The notes beneath the pieces are model-generated. The model was not told the DNA's origin and did no database searches. It was given only the letters and a program-made list of their open reading frames with translations. From NCBI RefSeq assembly GCF_023887685.1, contig NZ_JAMWMR010000033.1, forward strand, positions 1-61,995: a stretch of DNA of 61,995 nucleotides, read 5' to 3'. Source of the DNA: Streptomyces macrolidinus. Its GTDB lineage: Bacteria > Actinomycetota > Actinomycetes > Streptomycetales > Streptomycetaceae. Positions 1-8,592 of the stretch are shown here, piece after piece (position 1 is the first letter of the stretch; each line of letters begins with the position of its first letter). The position numbers and the translations under genes were made by a program.

Positions 1-122
1 GGGGGCGGGCGCGCGGGGGGGGGGGGGGGGGGGGGGGGGGGCGGGGGGGGGGGGGGGGGGGGGGGGGCGGGGGGGGGGGGGGGGGGGGGGCGGGGGGAGG
101 GGGGGCGGGGGGGGGTCGGGGG
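1..122. repeat. Near-homopolymeric G tract at window start
   Basis: Nearly every base is G, with a few scattered C and single A or T. It encodes nothing recognisable and ends right at the stop codon of the first gene. It looks like a sequencing or assembly artefact at a contig edge rather than biology, although a true G-rich tract cannot be excluded from the sequence alone. Confidence 0.85.
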
Positions 123-986
123 TCAGAAGGGGTACCAGCGGACGGACTCGTCCCCCTCCCGCAGCGACGCCACCCGTCGCTCGAACTCGGCCAGCGCCTT
201 GGGGTTGCTCGGCGCGTGCTGGGAGACCCAGGCGCAACTCGCGGTCTCGCGCGCCCCGCGGAGCACCGAGCAGCCCTCCCACTCGCGCACATCCCAGCCG
301 TAGGCCCGCGTGAAGGACTCGTACGCCTGTGTCGGCAGCCCATAGCGGTCGTGGGACAGCGCCATCACCACGAGGTCGTGCTCGCGCAGATCGGAGGCGA
401 AGGTCTCCAGATCGACCAGCACCGGGCCGTCCGGACCGATGTGCACATTGCGGGGCAGCGCGTCGCCGTGGATCGGACCCGGCGGCAGATGCGGCGTCAG
501 TGCGGCAGCGGCGGCGGCGAACCCGTCGCGGCGCTCGCGCAGATACGCCGCGTCCGCCGGGTCGACGGCGTCGCCCGCGAGCCGCAGCCAGCGCTCCACA
601 CCGCTCAGCAGATCACGGGCGGGCAGCGCGAAGGAGGGGGAGGGCAGGGCGTGCACGATCCTCAGCAGCTCCGCCAGATCCCGCGGCTCGGCGGGGCGTA
701 CGGCATCGGGCAGCCGATGCCATACCGTCACCGGGTGGCCGTCCACCAGCAGCGCCTCGGGCTCGGCGGCGCGTACCGCGGGGACCTCCGCTTCGGCCAG
801 CCAGCGGGCGATGTCCAGCTCCCGTCGTGCGCGGTCGAGGAGTTCGGCGTCGCGGCCGACCTTGACCACGAGGTCACCGGCGGCGAACACCGCGTTCTCG
901 CCCAGGGCGAGGAGCCGCGCGTCGCTCGCCGGGCCGGGCACTACGCCCGCCGCGGCCAGTACGTCGCGTGCCGTCGCCTCGTCCAT
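123..986 (-). CDS. Aminoglycoside phosphotransferase-fold family protein
   Basis: A 287-aa protein of the APH/choline-kinase fold. A nucleotide-binding Lys lies in VVKVG (about residue 42). The catalytic loop is HGDALPRN (H173, D175, N180), and the metal-binding Asp is in VDLE (D192). These motifs support ATP-dependent phosphotransfer to a small molecule. The substrate cannot be inferred, and most streptomycete members are not proven resistance enzymes. The ATG at 986 is preceded by a GGAGG Shine-Dalgarno. The gene is divergent from the glycosyltransferase gene. It is intact despite touching the poly-G tract at its 3' end. Confidence 0.85.
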   Translation of the reverse strand: MDEATARDVLAAAGVVPGPASDARLLALGENAVFAAGDLVVKVGRDAELLDRARRELDIARWLAEAEVPAVRAAEPEALLVDGHPVTVWHRLPDAVRPAEPRDLAELLRIVHALPSPSFALPARDLLSGVERWLRLAGDAVDPADAAYLRERRDGFAAAAAALTPHLPPGPIHGDALPRNVHIGPDGPVLVDLETFASDLREHDLVVMALSHDRYGLPTQAYESFTRAYGWDVREWEGCSVLRGARETASCAWVSQHAPSNPKALAEFERRVASLREGDESVRWYPF

Positions 987-1135
987 CGTCCGCCTCCGTG
1001 TGCTCGACGCGTCGCCGTCGTCCTCGGTGTCCTGTCGTTCGCCGGTCAGTGTCGCATTCGCACAGGTGGGGCCGTACGGGTGGTGCCCTGATGGCCGGTG
1101 TGCACAGGGCCACCGGCGCGGTCGTCCGTAATCGC

Positions 1136-1166
1136 ATTGCACGAGACGTATCGTCTCGCCTACGGT
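1136..1166 (+). promoter_or_regulatory. Leaderless promoter with a palindromic operator filling the spacer
   Basis: TTGCAC (1136-1141) and TACGGT (1161-1166) are separated by 19 nt, with the ATG only 6 nt after the -10, so the transcript is probably leaderless. The spacer is almost exactly filled by a perfect palindrome, CGAGACG-TAT-CGTCTCG (1142-1158). That form is typical of TetR-family operators, and a repressor there would block polymerase. No regulator is encoded next to it. Confidence 0.7.
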
Positions 1167-1172
1167 CGGGGC

Positions 1173-2375
1173 ATGCCTACCACTCCGCACCCCGCCCATA
1201 TCGCCATGTTCTCCATCGCCGCGCACGGCCATGTGAACCCGACCCTGGAGGTGATCCGTGAACTCGTCGCGCGTGGACACCGGGTCACCTACGCGATCCC
1301 ACCCGCGCTCGCGGACAAGGTCGCCGAGACCGGAGCCGAACCCGTCCTCTATCGCACGACACTGCCCGCCCCCGACGACGACCCCTCCGCCTGGGGCACC
1401 ACCCTCCTCGACAACGTCGAACCCTTCCTGGACGACGCGATCCAGGCGCTGCCCCAACTCATCGAGGCGTACGAGGGCGACGAGCCGGACCTCGTCCTGC
1501 ATGACACCGCCTCCTACCCGGCCCGCGTCCTCGCCCACCGCTGGAACGTCCCGGTGATCTCCCTCGCCCCCCACTACGTCGCCTGGAAGGGATACGAGGA
1601 GGAGGTCGCCGAACCCCTGTGGGCCGAGCCCAGGAAGACCGAGCGCGGGCAGGCGTACTACGCCCGCTTCGCGGCCTGGCTCGCCGAGAACGGCATCAGC
1701 GAGCACCCCGACCGGTTCGCCGGCTACCCCACGCGCTCGCTCGTCATGGTCCCGAGGGCCCTCCAGCCCAACGCCGACCGCGTCGACGACACCGTCCACA
1801 CCTTCGTCGGCGCCTGCCAGGGCGACCGCACGGCGCAGGGCGACTGGCACCGGCCGGCCGGTACCGACAAGGTGCTGCTGGTCTCCCTCGGGTCCAGCTT
1901 CACCAAGCAGCCCGCCTTCTACCGCGCCTGCGTGGAGGCGTTCGGCGGACTGCCGGGCTGGCACATGGTGCTCCAGATCGGCCGGCACGTCGATCCGGCG
2001 GAACTCGGGACCGTGCCCGACAACGTCGAGGTACGGGACTGGGTGCCGCAGCTCGCCATTCTGAAGCAGGCCGACGCCTTCATCACGCACGCCGGAGCGG
2101 GCGGCAGCCAGGAAGGCCTCGCGACCGCCACCCCGATGGTCGCGGTGCCCCAGGCGGCCGACCAGTTCGGCAACGCGGCGACCCTCGAATCGCTGGGCGT
2201 CGCCCGCCAGTTGCCGACCGAGGAGGCGACGGCCGAGGCGCTGCGGGAGGCGGTGCTGGCCCTCGTCGACGACCCCGAGGTGGCGCGCCGGTTGAGCGAG
2301 ATCCAGGCGCAGATGGCACAGGAGGGCGGCACCCGGCGGGCCGCGGACCTGATCGAGGCGGAACTGCGCGGGTGA
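1173..2375 (+). CDS. Macrolide-type family 1 glycosyltransferase
   Basis: A 400-aa GT-B glycosyltransferase resembling the MGT/OleD macrolide-inactivating group, which transfers a sugar from a nucleotide sugar to a hydrophobic acceptor. The N-terminal acceptor domain begins with AMFSIAAHGHVNP, carrying the catalytic-type His near residue 18. The C-terminal donor site is the stretch THAGAGGSQEGLATATPM (about residues 305-322) followed by VPQAADQ. The start at 1173 lies 6 nt after a TACGGT -10 and has no Shine-Dalgarno, consistent with a leaderless mRNA. An intrinsic macrolide-resistance role is an inference; the palindrome in the promoter suggests inducible expression. Confidence 0.88.
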   Translation: MPTTPHPAHIAMFSIAAHGHVNPTLEVIRELVARGHRVTYAIPPALADKVAETGAEPVLYRTTLPAPDDDPSAWGTTLLDNVEPFLDDAIQALPQLIEAYEGDEPDLVLHDTASYPARVLAHRWNVPVISLAPHYVAWKGYEEEVAEPLWAEPRKTERGQAYYARFAAWLAENGISEHPDRFAGYPTRSLVMVPRALQPNADRVDDTVHTFVGACQGDRTAQGDWHRPAGTDKVLLVSLGSSFTKQPAFYRACVEAFGGLPGWHMVLQIGRHVDPAELGTVPDNVEVRDWVPQLAILKQADAFITHAGAGGSQEGLATATPMVAVPQAADQFGNAATLESLGVARQLPTEEATAEALREAVLALVDDPEVARRLSEIQAQMAQEGGTRRAADLIEAELRG

Positions 2376-2400
2376 TACGGCCGGTTGTGGTCCCGACATG

Positions 2401-2438
2401 ACGTCGACGGCCGGGGCGAGCGCCCCGGCCGTCGACGT
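2401..2438. terminator. Bidirectional terminator hairpin between convergent genes
   Basis: A perfect 17-bp stem (arms 2401-2417 and 2422-2438, ACGTCGACGGCCGGGGC) with a 4-nt loop lies between the stop of the glycosyltransferase (2375) and the stop of the convergent MMPL gene (2462). There is no long T-tract on either side, as is usual in streptomycetes. Confidence 0.88.
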
Positions 2439-2461
2439 TCGACGTCAGTACCGGCGGAAGG

Positions 2462-4729
2462 TCAGACCCCGACCCGCTCGCCCTCCGGCGCCTGTCGCGG
2501 CGGCACCACGGGCGACTCGTCGTGGGTGAGGTCCGGCAGCCGGTGCAGCCACTTCGGCAGATACCAGTTCCGCTCGCCGAGCAGCGACATCACCGCCGGG
2601 AGCAGGACGCCCCGGATGACCGTCGCGTCGATCAGGACGGCGGCGGCGAGGCCCACGCCCATCTGCTTCATGGACTGCATGGACAGCGTGCCGAAGATCG
2701 CGAAGACGGCGACCATGATCACCGCGGCGCTGGTCACGACACCTGCCGTGGTCACCACACCGTGCGTGATCGCCTCCTTCGTCGTACGGCCCCGCAGCCG
2801 CGCCTCACGGATCCGGGAGACCACGAACACGTGGTAGTCCATCGAGAGCCCGAACAGGATGACGAAGAGGAACAGCGGCAGCCAGGTGACGATCGCGCCC
2901 ACACCCTCGGCGCCCACCAGAGACGCGCCCCAGCCGTGCTGGAAGACCGCGACCAGGATGCCGTACGCGGCGCCGACCGACAGCAGGTTCAGCACGATCG
3001 AGGTGATCGCCACCGTCAGCGAGCGGAACGACAGCAGCATCAGCAGGAAGGCGAAGACGACGACGAACGCGAAGACCGGGATCACCGATCCGACGAGCTG
3101 GTCATTGAAGTCGTGCGACCCCGCGATCTGTCCGGTGATCGGCGCCTGGACGCCCTCGACCTTGCCGAGCGTGTTCGGCCGCACCGTGTCCCGCAGCAAC
3201 TCCAGGCTCTTGCTCGCCTTGTCCTGGTCGGAGCCGCCGACCAGCGGGACGGACACCAGGGCGACGTTCTGCGCGTCGTGCGTCTTCACGGTGACCGGGC
3301 CGCGCGACGCCCCCGAACTGACCGCCTGGGCACGGAACGCGGCGAGCGCGTCCTTCACCTCGGGAGCGTTGATGTCCTTCGCCTTGACGACGACCTCGGC
3401 CGGCTCGGAGCCGCCCGGGAAGGCGTCGTTGACGCGGTTGTAGGTGGCCACGATGGGCAGCCGGTCGCCGAACTCCTGGTCCAGCGTGAGGTTCTCGGTC
3501 TTCATACCGAGCGCGGGCGACGCGATCGCCAGCAGCGCACCGGCCGCGACCACCAGCGAGACCGCGGGCTTGGCGAGGACGACCTTCAGCACGGCACGCC
3601 AGGTGCGGCTGCCCTCCGCCGCGGTGCGGCCCCGACGGGCGTTGCGCGCCCGCCGCTTGTCCGGGTGCAGGAACGGGATGCGGCCCTTCTCGACCCGCTC
3701 GCCGAGCAGCGACAGCAGCGCGGGCAGCACGGTCACCGAACCGACCATGGCGACCGCCACGACCATCAGCGAGGCCAGACCCATCGCCTCGAAGGTGGCG
3801 AGCCCGGTGAACAGCATGCCCGCCATCGCGACGCACACGGTGACACCGGAGACGATGACGGCGCGTCCGCTGGTCGCGGCGGCGATCCGCAGCGCGGTGG
3901 CCGGGTCGTGCCCGGCGGCCCGCTCCTCGCGCTCGCGGCGCAGATAGAAGAGGCAGTAGTCGACACCGACGGCCAGACCCACCAGCAGCATCACGGAGTT
4001 GGCGGTGTCGTCCATCGGCTGGAGATGGCTGACGATGCCCATCAGACCCATCGTCGCGATGATCGCGGTGAGGGCGAGCGCCACCGGCAGCAGCGCCGCG
4101 ACCAGCGCCCCGAACGCGATCAGCAGGATGCCGAGCGCCACCGGCACCGCGGAGTACTCGGCCTTCTTGAAGTCGTCGCCGAACGCGTCGGAGAACGTCT
4201 TCTGCATGCTGGCGCCGCCGATCTCCTCGATCCGCAGCCCCGCGTGCTCCTTCTCGACCTGGGCGACGGCCTTCAGCACCGGCTCGACCCGGTCGCCCGC
4301 GGTGTCCGGGTCGCCGCGCATCTCGAACTGCACGAGTGCGCTGCGCCCGTCCTTCGAGATCGTCTTGGTGTCGTACGGCGAGGTCACGCCGGTCACCCGG
4401 CCGGTGCCCTCGACGGTCCGCACGACCGCGGTGACGGCGGCGCGGAACCGCTCGTCGGTGGCCGTGGTGTGCCCGTCCTCGGCCTGGATCAGCACCGTCT
4501 CGCTCGCCGGCTGCTTGATCCCGGCGTCCTCGATGATCCTGGCGGCGGTGCGCGTCTCCCCCTTGAGCTGGTCGGCGTTGTCGACATCGACCCGGCCCGC
4601 CGCCGAGCCGACGGCCATCGCCAGCACCACGAACACCACCCAGATGCCGACGGCGGCCCAGCGGTGCCGGGCGCTCCAGCCGCCGGCCCGCGCGGCGATC
4701 CCTCGCACCCGCTCGTCCCCACTCCCCAT
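2462..4729 (-). CDS. MMPL/RND-family membrane transporter
   Basis: A 755-aa inner-membrane exporter of the MMPL group. It has the internal duplication of the family: each half has one TM helix, a large extracytoplasmic domain, then a block of about five TM helices. The first block contains GLAVGVDYCLFYLRR and the second GLSMDYHVFVVSRIREA, the paired intramembrane Asp motifs used for proton coupling. Related proteins export lipids or drugs; the substrate here is unknown. The ATG at 4729 is the first in-frame start after the promoter region. A dyad overlaps the putative -10 upstream, so local repression is possible. Confidence 0.9.
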   Translation of the reverse strand: MGSGDERVRGIAARAGGWSARHRWAAVGIWVVFVVLAMAVGSAAGRVDVDNADQLKGETRTAARIIEDAGIKQPASETVLIQAEDGHTTATDERFRAAVTAVVRTVEGTGRVTGVTSPYDTKTISKDGRSALVQFEMRGDPDTAGDRVEPVLKAVAQVEKEHAGLRIEEIGGASMQKTFSDAFGDDFKKAEYSAVPVALGILLIAFGALVAALLPVALALTAIIATMGLMGIVSHLQPMDDTANSVMLLVGLAVGVDYCLFYLRREREERAAGHDPATALRIAAATSGRAVIVSGVTVCVAMAGMLFTGLATFEAMGLASLMVVAVAMVGSVTVLPALLSLLGERVEKGRIPFLHPDKRRARNARRGRTAAEGSRTWRAVLKVVLAKPAVSLVVAAGALLAIASPALGMKTENLTLDQEFGDRLPIVATYNRVNDAFPGGSEPAEVVVKAKDINAPEVKDALAAFRAQAVSSGASRGPVTVKTHDAQNVALVSVPLVGGSDQDKASKSLELLRDTVRPNTLGKVEGVQAPITGQIAGSHDFNDQLVGSVIPVFAFVVVFAFLLMLLSFRSLTVAITSIVLNLLSVGAAYGILVAVFQHGWGASLVGAEGVGAIVTWLPLFLFVILFGLSMDYHVFVVSRIREARLRGRTTKEAITHGVVTTAGVVTSAAVIMVAVFAIFGTLSMQSMKQMGVGLAAAVLIDATVIRGVLLPAVMSLLGERNWYLPKWLHRLPDLTHDESPVVPPRQAPEGERVGV

Positions 4730-4777
4730 GCCGGGCCTGCCCCCTCGTTCGCGGGTGACGACGCCCTGCCGCCACCG

Positions 4778-4791
4778 TTCGATTCGAAGGT
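4778..4791 (-). promoter_or_regulatory. Putative -10 with overlapping dyad upstream of the MMPL gene
   Basis: On the minus strand TACCTT (4791-4786) resembles a -10 element and is overlapped by the dyad TTCGA-T-TCGAA (4778-4788), about 50 nt before the MMPL start. The arrangement would suit a repressor, but the dyad is short and no good -35 is visible. Confidence 0.35.
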
Positions 4792-5006
4792 AGGGGAGGC
4801 ATAAGCGCGACTCGTCGTACTGGTCGGTGAATCGTGAGCGCCCCGGCTCCTCCCGGCGGACCGCGCCGGTCTACCCATCCGGGAGGACCCGCCCCTTACA
4901 TCTACTCAGGGTTGTCGGGGGTCGGTATCAGGGTCCGACCGCCGTCTCCCGAGCCATGGCAACAGGCCAACCCTCAGATCGCGCACGGCCGTTCTAGGGT
5001 GAGCGG

Positions 5007-5555
5007 ATGACGACGACGTACGCGGCGCTGCTGCGCGGGATCAACGTGGGCGGCCACCGGAAGCTCCCGATGGAGCGGTTGCGCGCGCTGCTGACCGGGC
5101 TCGGACACACCGGGGTGACCACGTATCTCCAGAGCGGCAACACGGTCTTCACGGCGGGCCACGGTGACGAGGAGAGCCTGGCCTTGGAGGTGAGCGGCGC
5201 GATCGAGGAACAGCTCGGCTTCGCTGTCGACGTCCTCGTACGCGACCACGCGTATCTGACGGCGGTACGGGACGCCTGCCCGTTCCCGGCGGACGAACTG
5301 GAGGGTCGGCAACTGCACGTCACGTACTTCTCGGCCTCCGTGGACACCGAGCGGTACGCGGAGATCGACCCGGCCGCGTATCTGCCCGAGGACTTCCGGC
5401 TCGGCGAACGCGCGCTCTACCTCTACGCCCCCGACGGACTCGGCCGCTCCAAGCTGGCCGAGCAACTGGCCAGGCCCCGACGGAACAAGGGGCTGATCGC
5501 CACGACCCGCAACTGGAACACGGTCGTCAAACTGGCGGAGCTGACGGCTCCTTGA
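5007..5555 (+). CDS. DUF1697 family protein
   Basis: A 182-aa cytoplasmic protein matching DUF1697 throughout. The family signature is at the N terminus (YAALLRGINVGGHRKLPM, then the TYLQSGNTVF segment) and at the C terminus (ATTRNWNTVVKL). Function is unknown for the family. The start is supported by a TAGGGT -10 at 4995-5000, 6 nt before the ATG, implying a leaderless transcript. It is a single-gene unit; the next gene has its own -10 element. Confidence 0.9.
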   Translation: MTTTYAALLRGINVGGHRKLPMERLRALLTGLGHTGVTTYLQSGNTVFTAGHGDEESLALEVSGAIEEQLGFAVDVLVRDHAYLTAVRDACPFPADELEGRQLHVTYFSASVDTERYAEIDPAAYLPEDFRLGERALYLYAPDGLGRSKLAEQLARPRRNKGLIATTRNWNTVVKLAELTAP

Positions 5556-5655
5556 GCGCACCGCAGCTCGCGTACATCGCCGCCCGAGCCGGACTCCCCG
5601 GCCCCCTGTCGCGTTTGTTCAAGAGCCCGCCCGCCACCCCTCCTAGCGTGGAGGC

Positions 5656-6264
5656 ATGAACGACGCCTACAAGAACGTGCACCCCTTCCTGGTCGAATGC
5701 GCCGCCGAGGCGGCCCGCGTGGCCCGCGGTGTCACGGCGGAGCAGTTGTCCGACCCCACCCACTGCCCCGGATGGGATGTCCGTGCCCTGGTGAACCACT
5801 GGGTCCTCTACACCTCCCACGGCATGGAGCACCGCGCCCGGCGTACGACGCTTCCCGAGGAGCTGACCGCACGCGACTTCACCGCGGACCCGAACTGGGC
5901 GCGGGCGTACGCCGACCAACTCGACCGTGCCGTCGCCGCCTGGGACGACCCCGCCGTGTGGGAGGGCGAGATCGACCTGGGCATGGCGAAGACACCCGCT
6001 GCCGAACTGGCGTCGATGATCGTCAAGGAGATGGCCGTCCACGGCTGGGACGTGGCCGTGGCCACCGGCCAGGAGTACCACGTCTCCGAGGCGGCGGCCC
6101 GGCTGATCCTGGACGTCGTCGAGACCCACGGCGACCTCTACCGCCAGTACGACGGCTTCGCCGCCCCGGTGCCCGTCCCGGCCGACACCCCTGTCTTCGC
6201 ACGGGCGTTGGCGGCGAGTGGGCGCGACCCGCAGCAAGGCCGGGCCGGAGAAGTGGATCACTGA
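5656..6264 (+). CDS. TIGR03086-type DinB/mycothiol-dependent-fold protein
   Basis: A 202-aa four-helix-bundle protein of the maleylpyruvate isomerase-like/TIGR03086 group, which in actinobacteria is thought to use mycothiol or bind a metal. The conserved HCPGWDVRALVNHW segment (about residues 35-48) carries the N-terminal metal-site His. A second His lies in MAVHGWDVA (about 120-128). The enzymatic role is unknown. A TAGCGT -10 at 5644-5649 is followed 6 nt later by the ATG, indicating leaderless expression. The downstream neighbour also belongs to a mycothiol-linked family. Confidence 0.85.
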   Translation: MNDAYKNVHPFLVECAAEAARVARGVTAEQLSDPTHCPGWDVRALVNHWVLYTSHGMEHRARRTTLPEELTARDFTADPNWARAYADQLDRAVAAWDDPAVWEGEIDLGMAKTPAAELASMIVKEMAVHGWDVAVATGQEYHVSEAAARLILDVVETHGDLYRQYDGFAAPVPVPADTPVFARALAASGRDPQQGRAGEVDH

Positions 6265-6320
6265 AAAAGGCCGGCGATTGGCCCACGGTCCCGGGCCCTT
6301 CGGCGGCTAGCGTCGACGGC

Positions 6321-6938
6321 ATGCCGACTACTCCTGCCGTGCGCGTCGACGCCTACTTCGACCCCGCCTGCCCCTTCGCCTGGATCACCTCCCGCTGGCT
6401 GCTGGAGGTCGAGCGGGAACGCCCGCTCGACCTCCGCTTCCATGTGATGAGCCTGTATCTGCACAACCTCGGCAACGAACTGCCGGACTGGTACCGCACA
6501 TTGGTCGACAAGTCGATCGGCCCGGTCCGGGTCGCCGTCGCCGCCGCCGAGCATCACGGCGAGAAGGTGCTGCGGGATCTGTACACCGCGTTCGGGACCC
6601 GGATACACGAGCGCAAGGAAGAGGACTTCGACGCGGTGATCACCGAGTCCCTCGCCGAACTCGGGCTGCCGGCCGACCTCGCCGCCGCCGCGCACGACCC
6701 CGCCTACGACGACGCCGTACGCCGCAGCCATGACGCGGGCGCCGAGCCGGACTCGGGCGACTATGTGGGCACGCCCACCCTCCATGTCGACGGAACCGTG
6801 TGGTTCGGACCCGTGCTCCGGGCCATTCCGAGAGGCGCGGACGCGGCCGAACTCTTCGACAGCTTCCGGGTGTTGGCCGCGCACCCCGACTTCTTCGAGC
6901 TCAAGAGGACAAGGACGGGATCGCTGCGCTTCGACTGA
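6321..6938 (+). CDS. DsbA-family protein resembling mycothiol-dependent reductase Rv2466c
   Basis: A 205-aa thioredoxin-fold protein closely resembling mycobacterial Rv2466c, a mycothiol-dependent nitroreductase. The active-site region reads FDPACPFAWITSRW, so only the first Cys (C17) is present and the resolving Cys of the CPWC motif is replaced by Ala20. The cis-Pro loop is visible as VGTPTLHV. A one-Cys mechanism using mycothiol is plausible but inferred. A TAGCGT -10 (6308-6313) sits 7 nt before the ATG. Its last 38 bases overlap the 3' end of the convergent chelatase gene. Confidence 0.85.
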   Translation: MPTTPAVRVDAYFDPACPFAWITSRWLLEVERERPLDLRFHVMSLYLHNLGNELPDWYRTLVDKSIGPVRVAVAAAEHHGEKVLRDLYTAFGTRIHERKEEDFDAVITESLAELGLPADLAAAAHDPAYDDAVRRSHDAGAEPDSGDYVGTPTLHVDGTVWFGPVLRAIPRGADAAELFDSFRVLAAHPDFFELKRTRTGSLRFD

Positions 6939-7683
6939 GACGACACGAGGGGGCGCGGGCCGGTAGCGGGGCTCGCGCCTCGGCGTAGCGTTCCAGTACC
7001 AGCCGCGCCATCTCCGGTGCCGGGCCCAGGACTTCCGCGCAGACGTCCGCGTGCGCCGCGTCCCGAGCGATACGGTCCGGCAGCAGGCCGGGCGCCAGGA
7101 CGTACGGGGCCACGGCCACGCGGGCGCAGCCGAGGGCGCGCAGTTCGCGTACCGCGTCCTCGGTGCGCGGGAGAGTGGCGGAGGCGAACGCAGGCCGCAC
7201 GGCGCACCAACCGGTGTGCCGCCACTCCCGCGCGATGTCAGCGATCACTGCGATCGCCTCCGGGTCGGTGGACCCCGCCGAGGCCAGGACGACCCCGGTC
7301 GAGGGCTTGTCGGCGGGCGTCAACCCCGCCTCGTACAGGCGCCGTTCCAGCGCCTGGAGCAACAGCGGCGACGGGCCGAGCACGTCGGCCTGCCGGATCC
7401 GCAGCGTCGGCGGCGCGTTCCGCAGCACCGCCGGGATGTCCGCCTTGGCGTGGAAGGCGCGGGTCAGCAGCAGCGGCGCGGCGACGACGTCCCGTACGCC
7501 GTCCGTCGCCAGCGACTCCAACGCCCCAGTGACGGAAGGGGCGTTGAAGTCGAGGAAGCCCGTCTCCACGCGCAGCCCCGGCCGCAGCGAGCGTACCCGC
7601 CGAACCAGGGCGTGAACGGTCGCCGCGTGCCGCGCGTCGCGGCTGCCGTGGGCGATGACCAGGAGAACCGGCGCAGGGCGCAC
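6901..7683 (-). CDS. Sirohydrochlorin ferrochelatase-like protein (CbiX family)
   Basis: A 260-aa protein with two CbiX half-domains. Each starts with a family motif (LLVIAHGSRDARHA at about residues 7-20; VVLASAGSTDPEA at about 130-142) and the metal-site His lies in AFHAKADIP. It probably inserts Fe2+ into sirohydrochlorin to make siroheme, the cofactor of the sulfite reductase at the head of this cluster. The start is GTG at 7683, 6 nt after the permease stop. It is the last gene of the sulfur cluster and overlaps the convergent DsbA-like gene by 38 nt. Confidence 0.85.
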   Translation of the reverse strand: MRPAPVLLVIAHGSRDARHAATVHALVRRVRSLRPGLRVETGFLDFNAPSVTGALESLATDGVRDVVAAPLLLTRAFHAKADIPAVLRNAPPTLRIRQADVLGPSPLLLQALERRLYEAGLTPADKPSTGVVLASAGSTDPEAIAVIADIAREWRHTGWCAVRPAFASATLPRTEDAVRELRALGCARVAVAPYVLAPGLLPDRIARDAAHADVCAEVLGPAPEMARLVLERYAEARAPLPARAPSCRLSRSAAIPSLSS

Positions 7684-7689
7684 GGGACT

Positions 7690-8592
7690 TCAGCCCTTCA
7701 CCAGCAGGCCGCGACCGCGCAGCACACGCCGTTCCAGCGGGCTGAAGACCAGCAGGTCGACGGCGACTCCGACGAACAGGATGAGGAGGATGGCCTCGAA
7801 GACCATGGCCATCGAGCTGGCGTTGCGGCCGTTCTCCAGCAGCGCGCCCAGGCCGATACCGAGGTCCGGCGACGAGGCGATGATCTCCGCCGCCATCAGC
7901 GAGCGCCAGGAGAACGCCCACCCCTGCTTCAGGCCCGCCAGATAGCCCGGCAGCGCGGCCGGCAGGACGATGTGCCAGGCGCCCCGCAGCCCCGTCGCGC
8001 CCATCGTGCGGCCCGCCCGCAGGAACAGCGGCGGCACCTGGTCGATACCGGAGACCAGGCCGCCCGCGATCGAGGGGACCGCGCCGAGCAGGATCACCGC
8101 GTACATCATCGAGTTGTCCAGGCCGAGCCAGATCACGGCGGGCGGCACCCACGCCACCGACGGCAGCGACTGCAGACCGGACAGGACCGGCTTGACGGCC
8201 GCGCGCACGAACTTCACGCGGGCCACCAGCAGTCCGAGCGGGGTGCCGATGGCGAGCGCGAGCAGGAAGCCGAGCAGGCCGCGCGAGACGCTGGTCCAGA
8301 TGTAGCCGAGCAGCCTGCCCTCGAGCCAGGCGTTCTCGAACTCGCGTCCCACGTCGGCGGGCGACGGCAGCTTCGCCGGGTCGTCGACGATCTTCAGGGA
8401 GATCAGGGCCTGCCAGACCACGAGGACCAGGGCGACCGCGATCAGCGGCGGCAGGATCTTGTGGACGACGGTCTGCCGCAGCGGCGGGCGGCTCGTGGCC
8501 GGGACCTCCAGAGCGTCAAGTCCCGCCTCGACACTGCCCTGTTCGGCGCCCCGAGTCGGCCTCGTCGCTGTCGTCGTCTCGGTGTCAGCCAT
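7690..8592 (-). CDS. ssuC: Sulfonate-type ABC transporter permease
   Basis: A 300-aa membrane permease of the SsuC/TauC/NrtB group. An N-terminal hydrophilic tail of about 45 residues precedes six predicted TM helices. The BPD_transp_1 coupling motif is visible as RAGRTMGATGLRGAWHIVLP (about residues 194-213). The ATG overlaps the stop of the upstream ATPase gene by 8 nt, indicating translational coupling. With SsuB and SsuA it would import alkanesulfonates or a related organosulfur compound. The substrate assignment rests on family plus the sulfur-cluster context. Confidence 0.88.
   Translation of the reverse strand: MADTETTTATRPTRGAEQGSVEAGLDALEVPATSRPPLRQTVVHKILPPLIAVALVLVVWQALISLKIVDDPAKLPSPADVGREFENAWLEGRLLGYIWTSVSRGLLGFLLALAIGTPLGLLVARVKFVRAAVKPVLSGLQSLPSVAWVPPAVIWLGLDNSMMYAVILLGAVPSIAGGLVSGIDQVPPLFLRAGRTMGATGLRGAWHIVLPAALPGYLAGLKQGWAFSWRSLMAAEIIASSPDLGIGLGALLENGRNASSMAMVFEAILLILFVGVAVDLLVFSPLERRVLRGRGLLVKG

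Noticed and set aside
1..122. Poly-G tract as a telomere, G-quadruplex or regulatory element
   Set aside because: It is almost pure G with no palindromes such as streptomycete telomeres have, and sits at the very edge, so an artefact is the simplest reading.
123..2375. Phosphotransferase and glycosyltransferase as self-resistance of an antibiotic cluster
   Set aside because: No biosynthetic genes (PKS, NRPS, terpene, tailoring sets) lie nearby, and both families are widespread as isolated genes.
2522..4804. Very long open frame antisense to the MMPL gene
   Set aside because: Long antisense frames are expected in DNA of this GC content. The product is His/Arg/Gln-rich low complexity without any domain, whereas the minus strand encodes a complete transporter.
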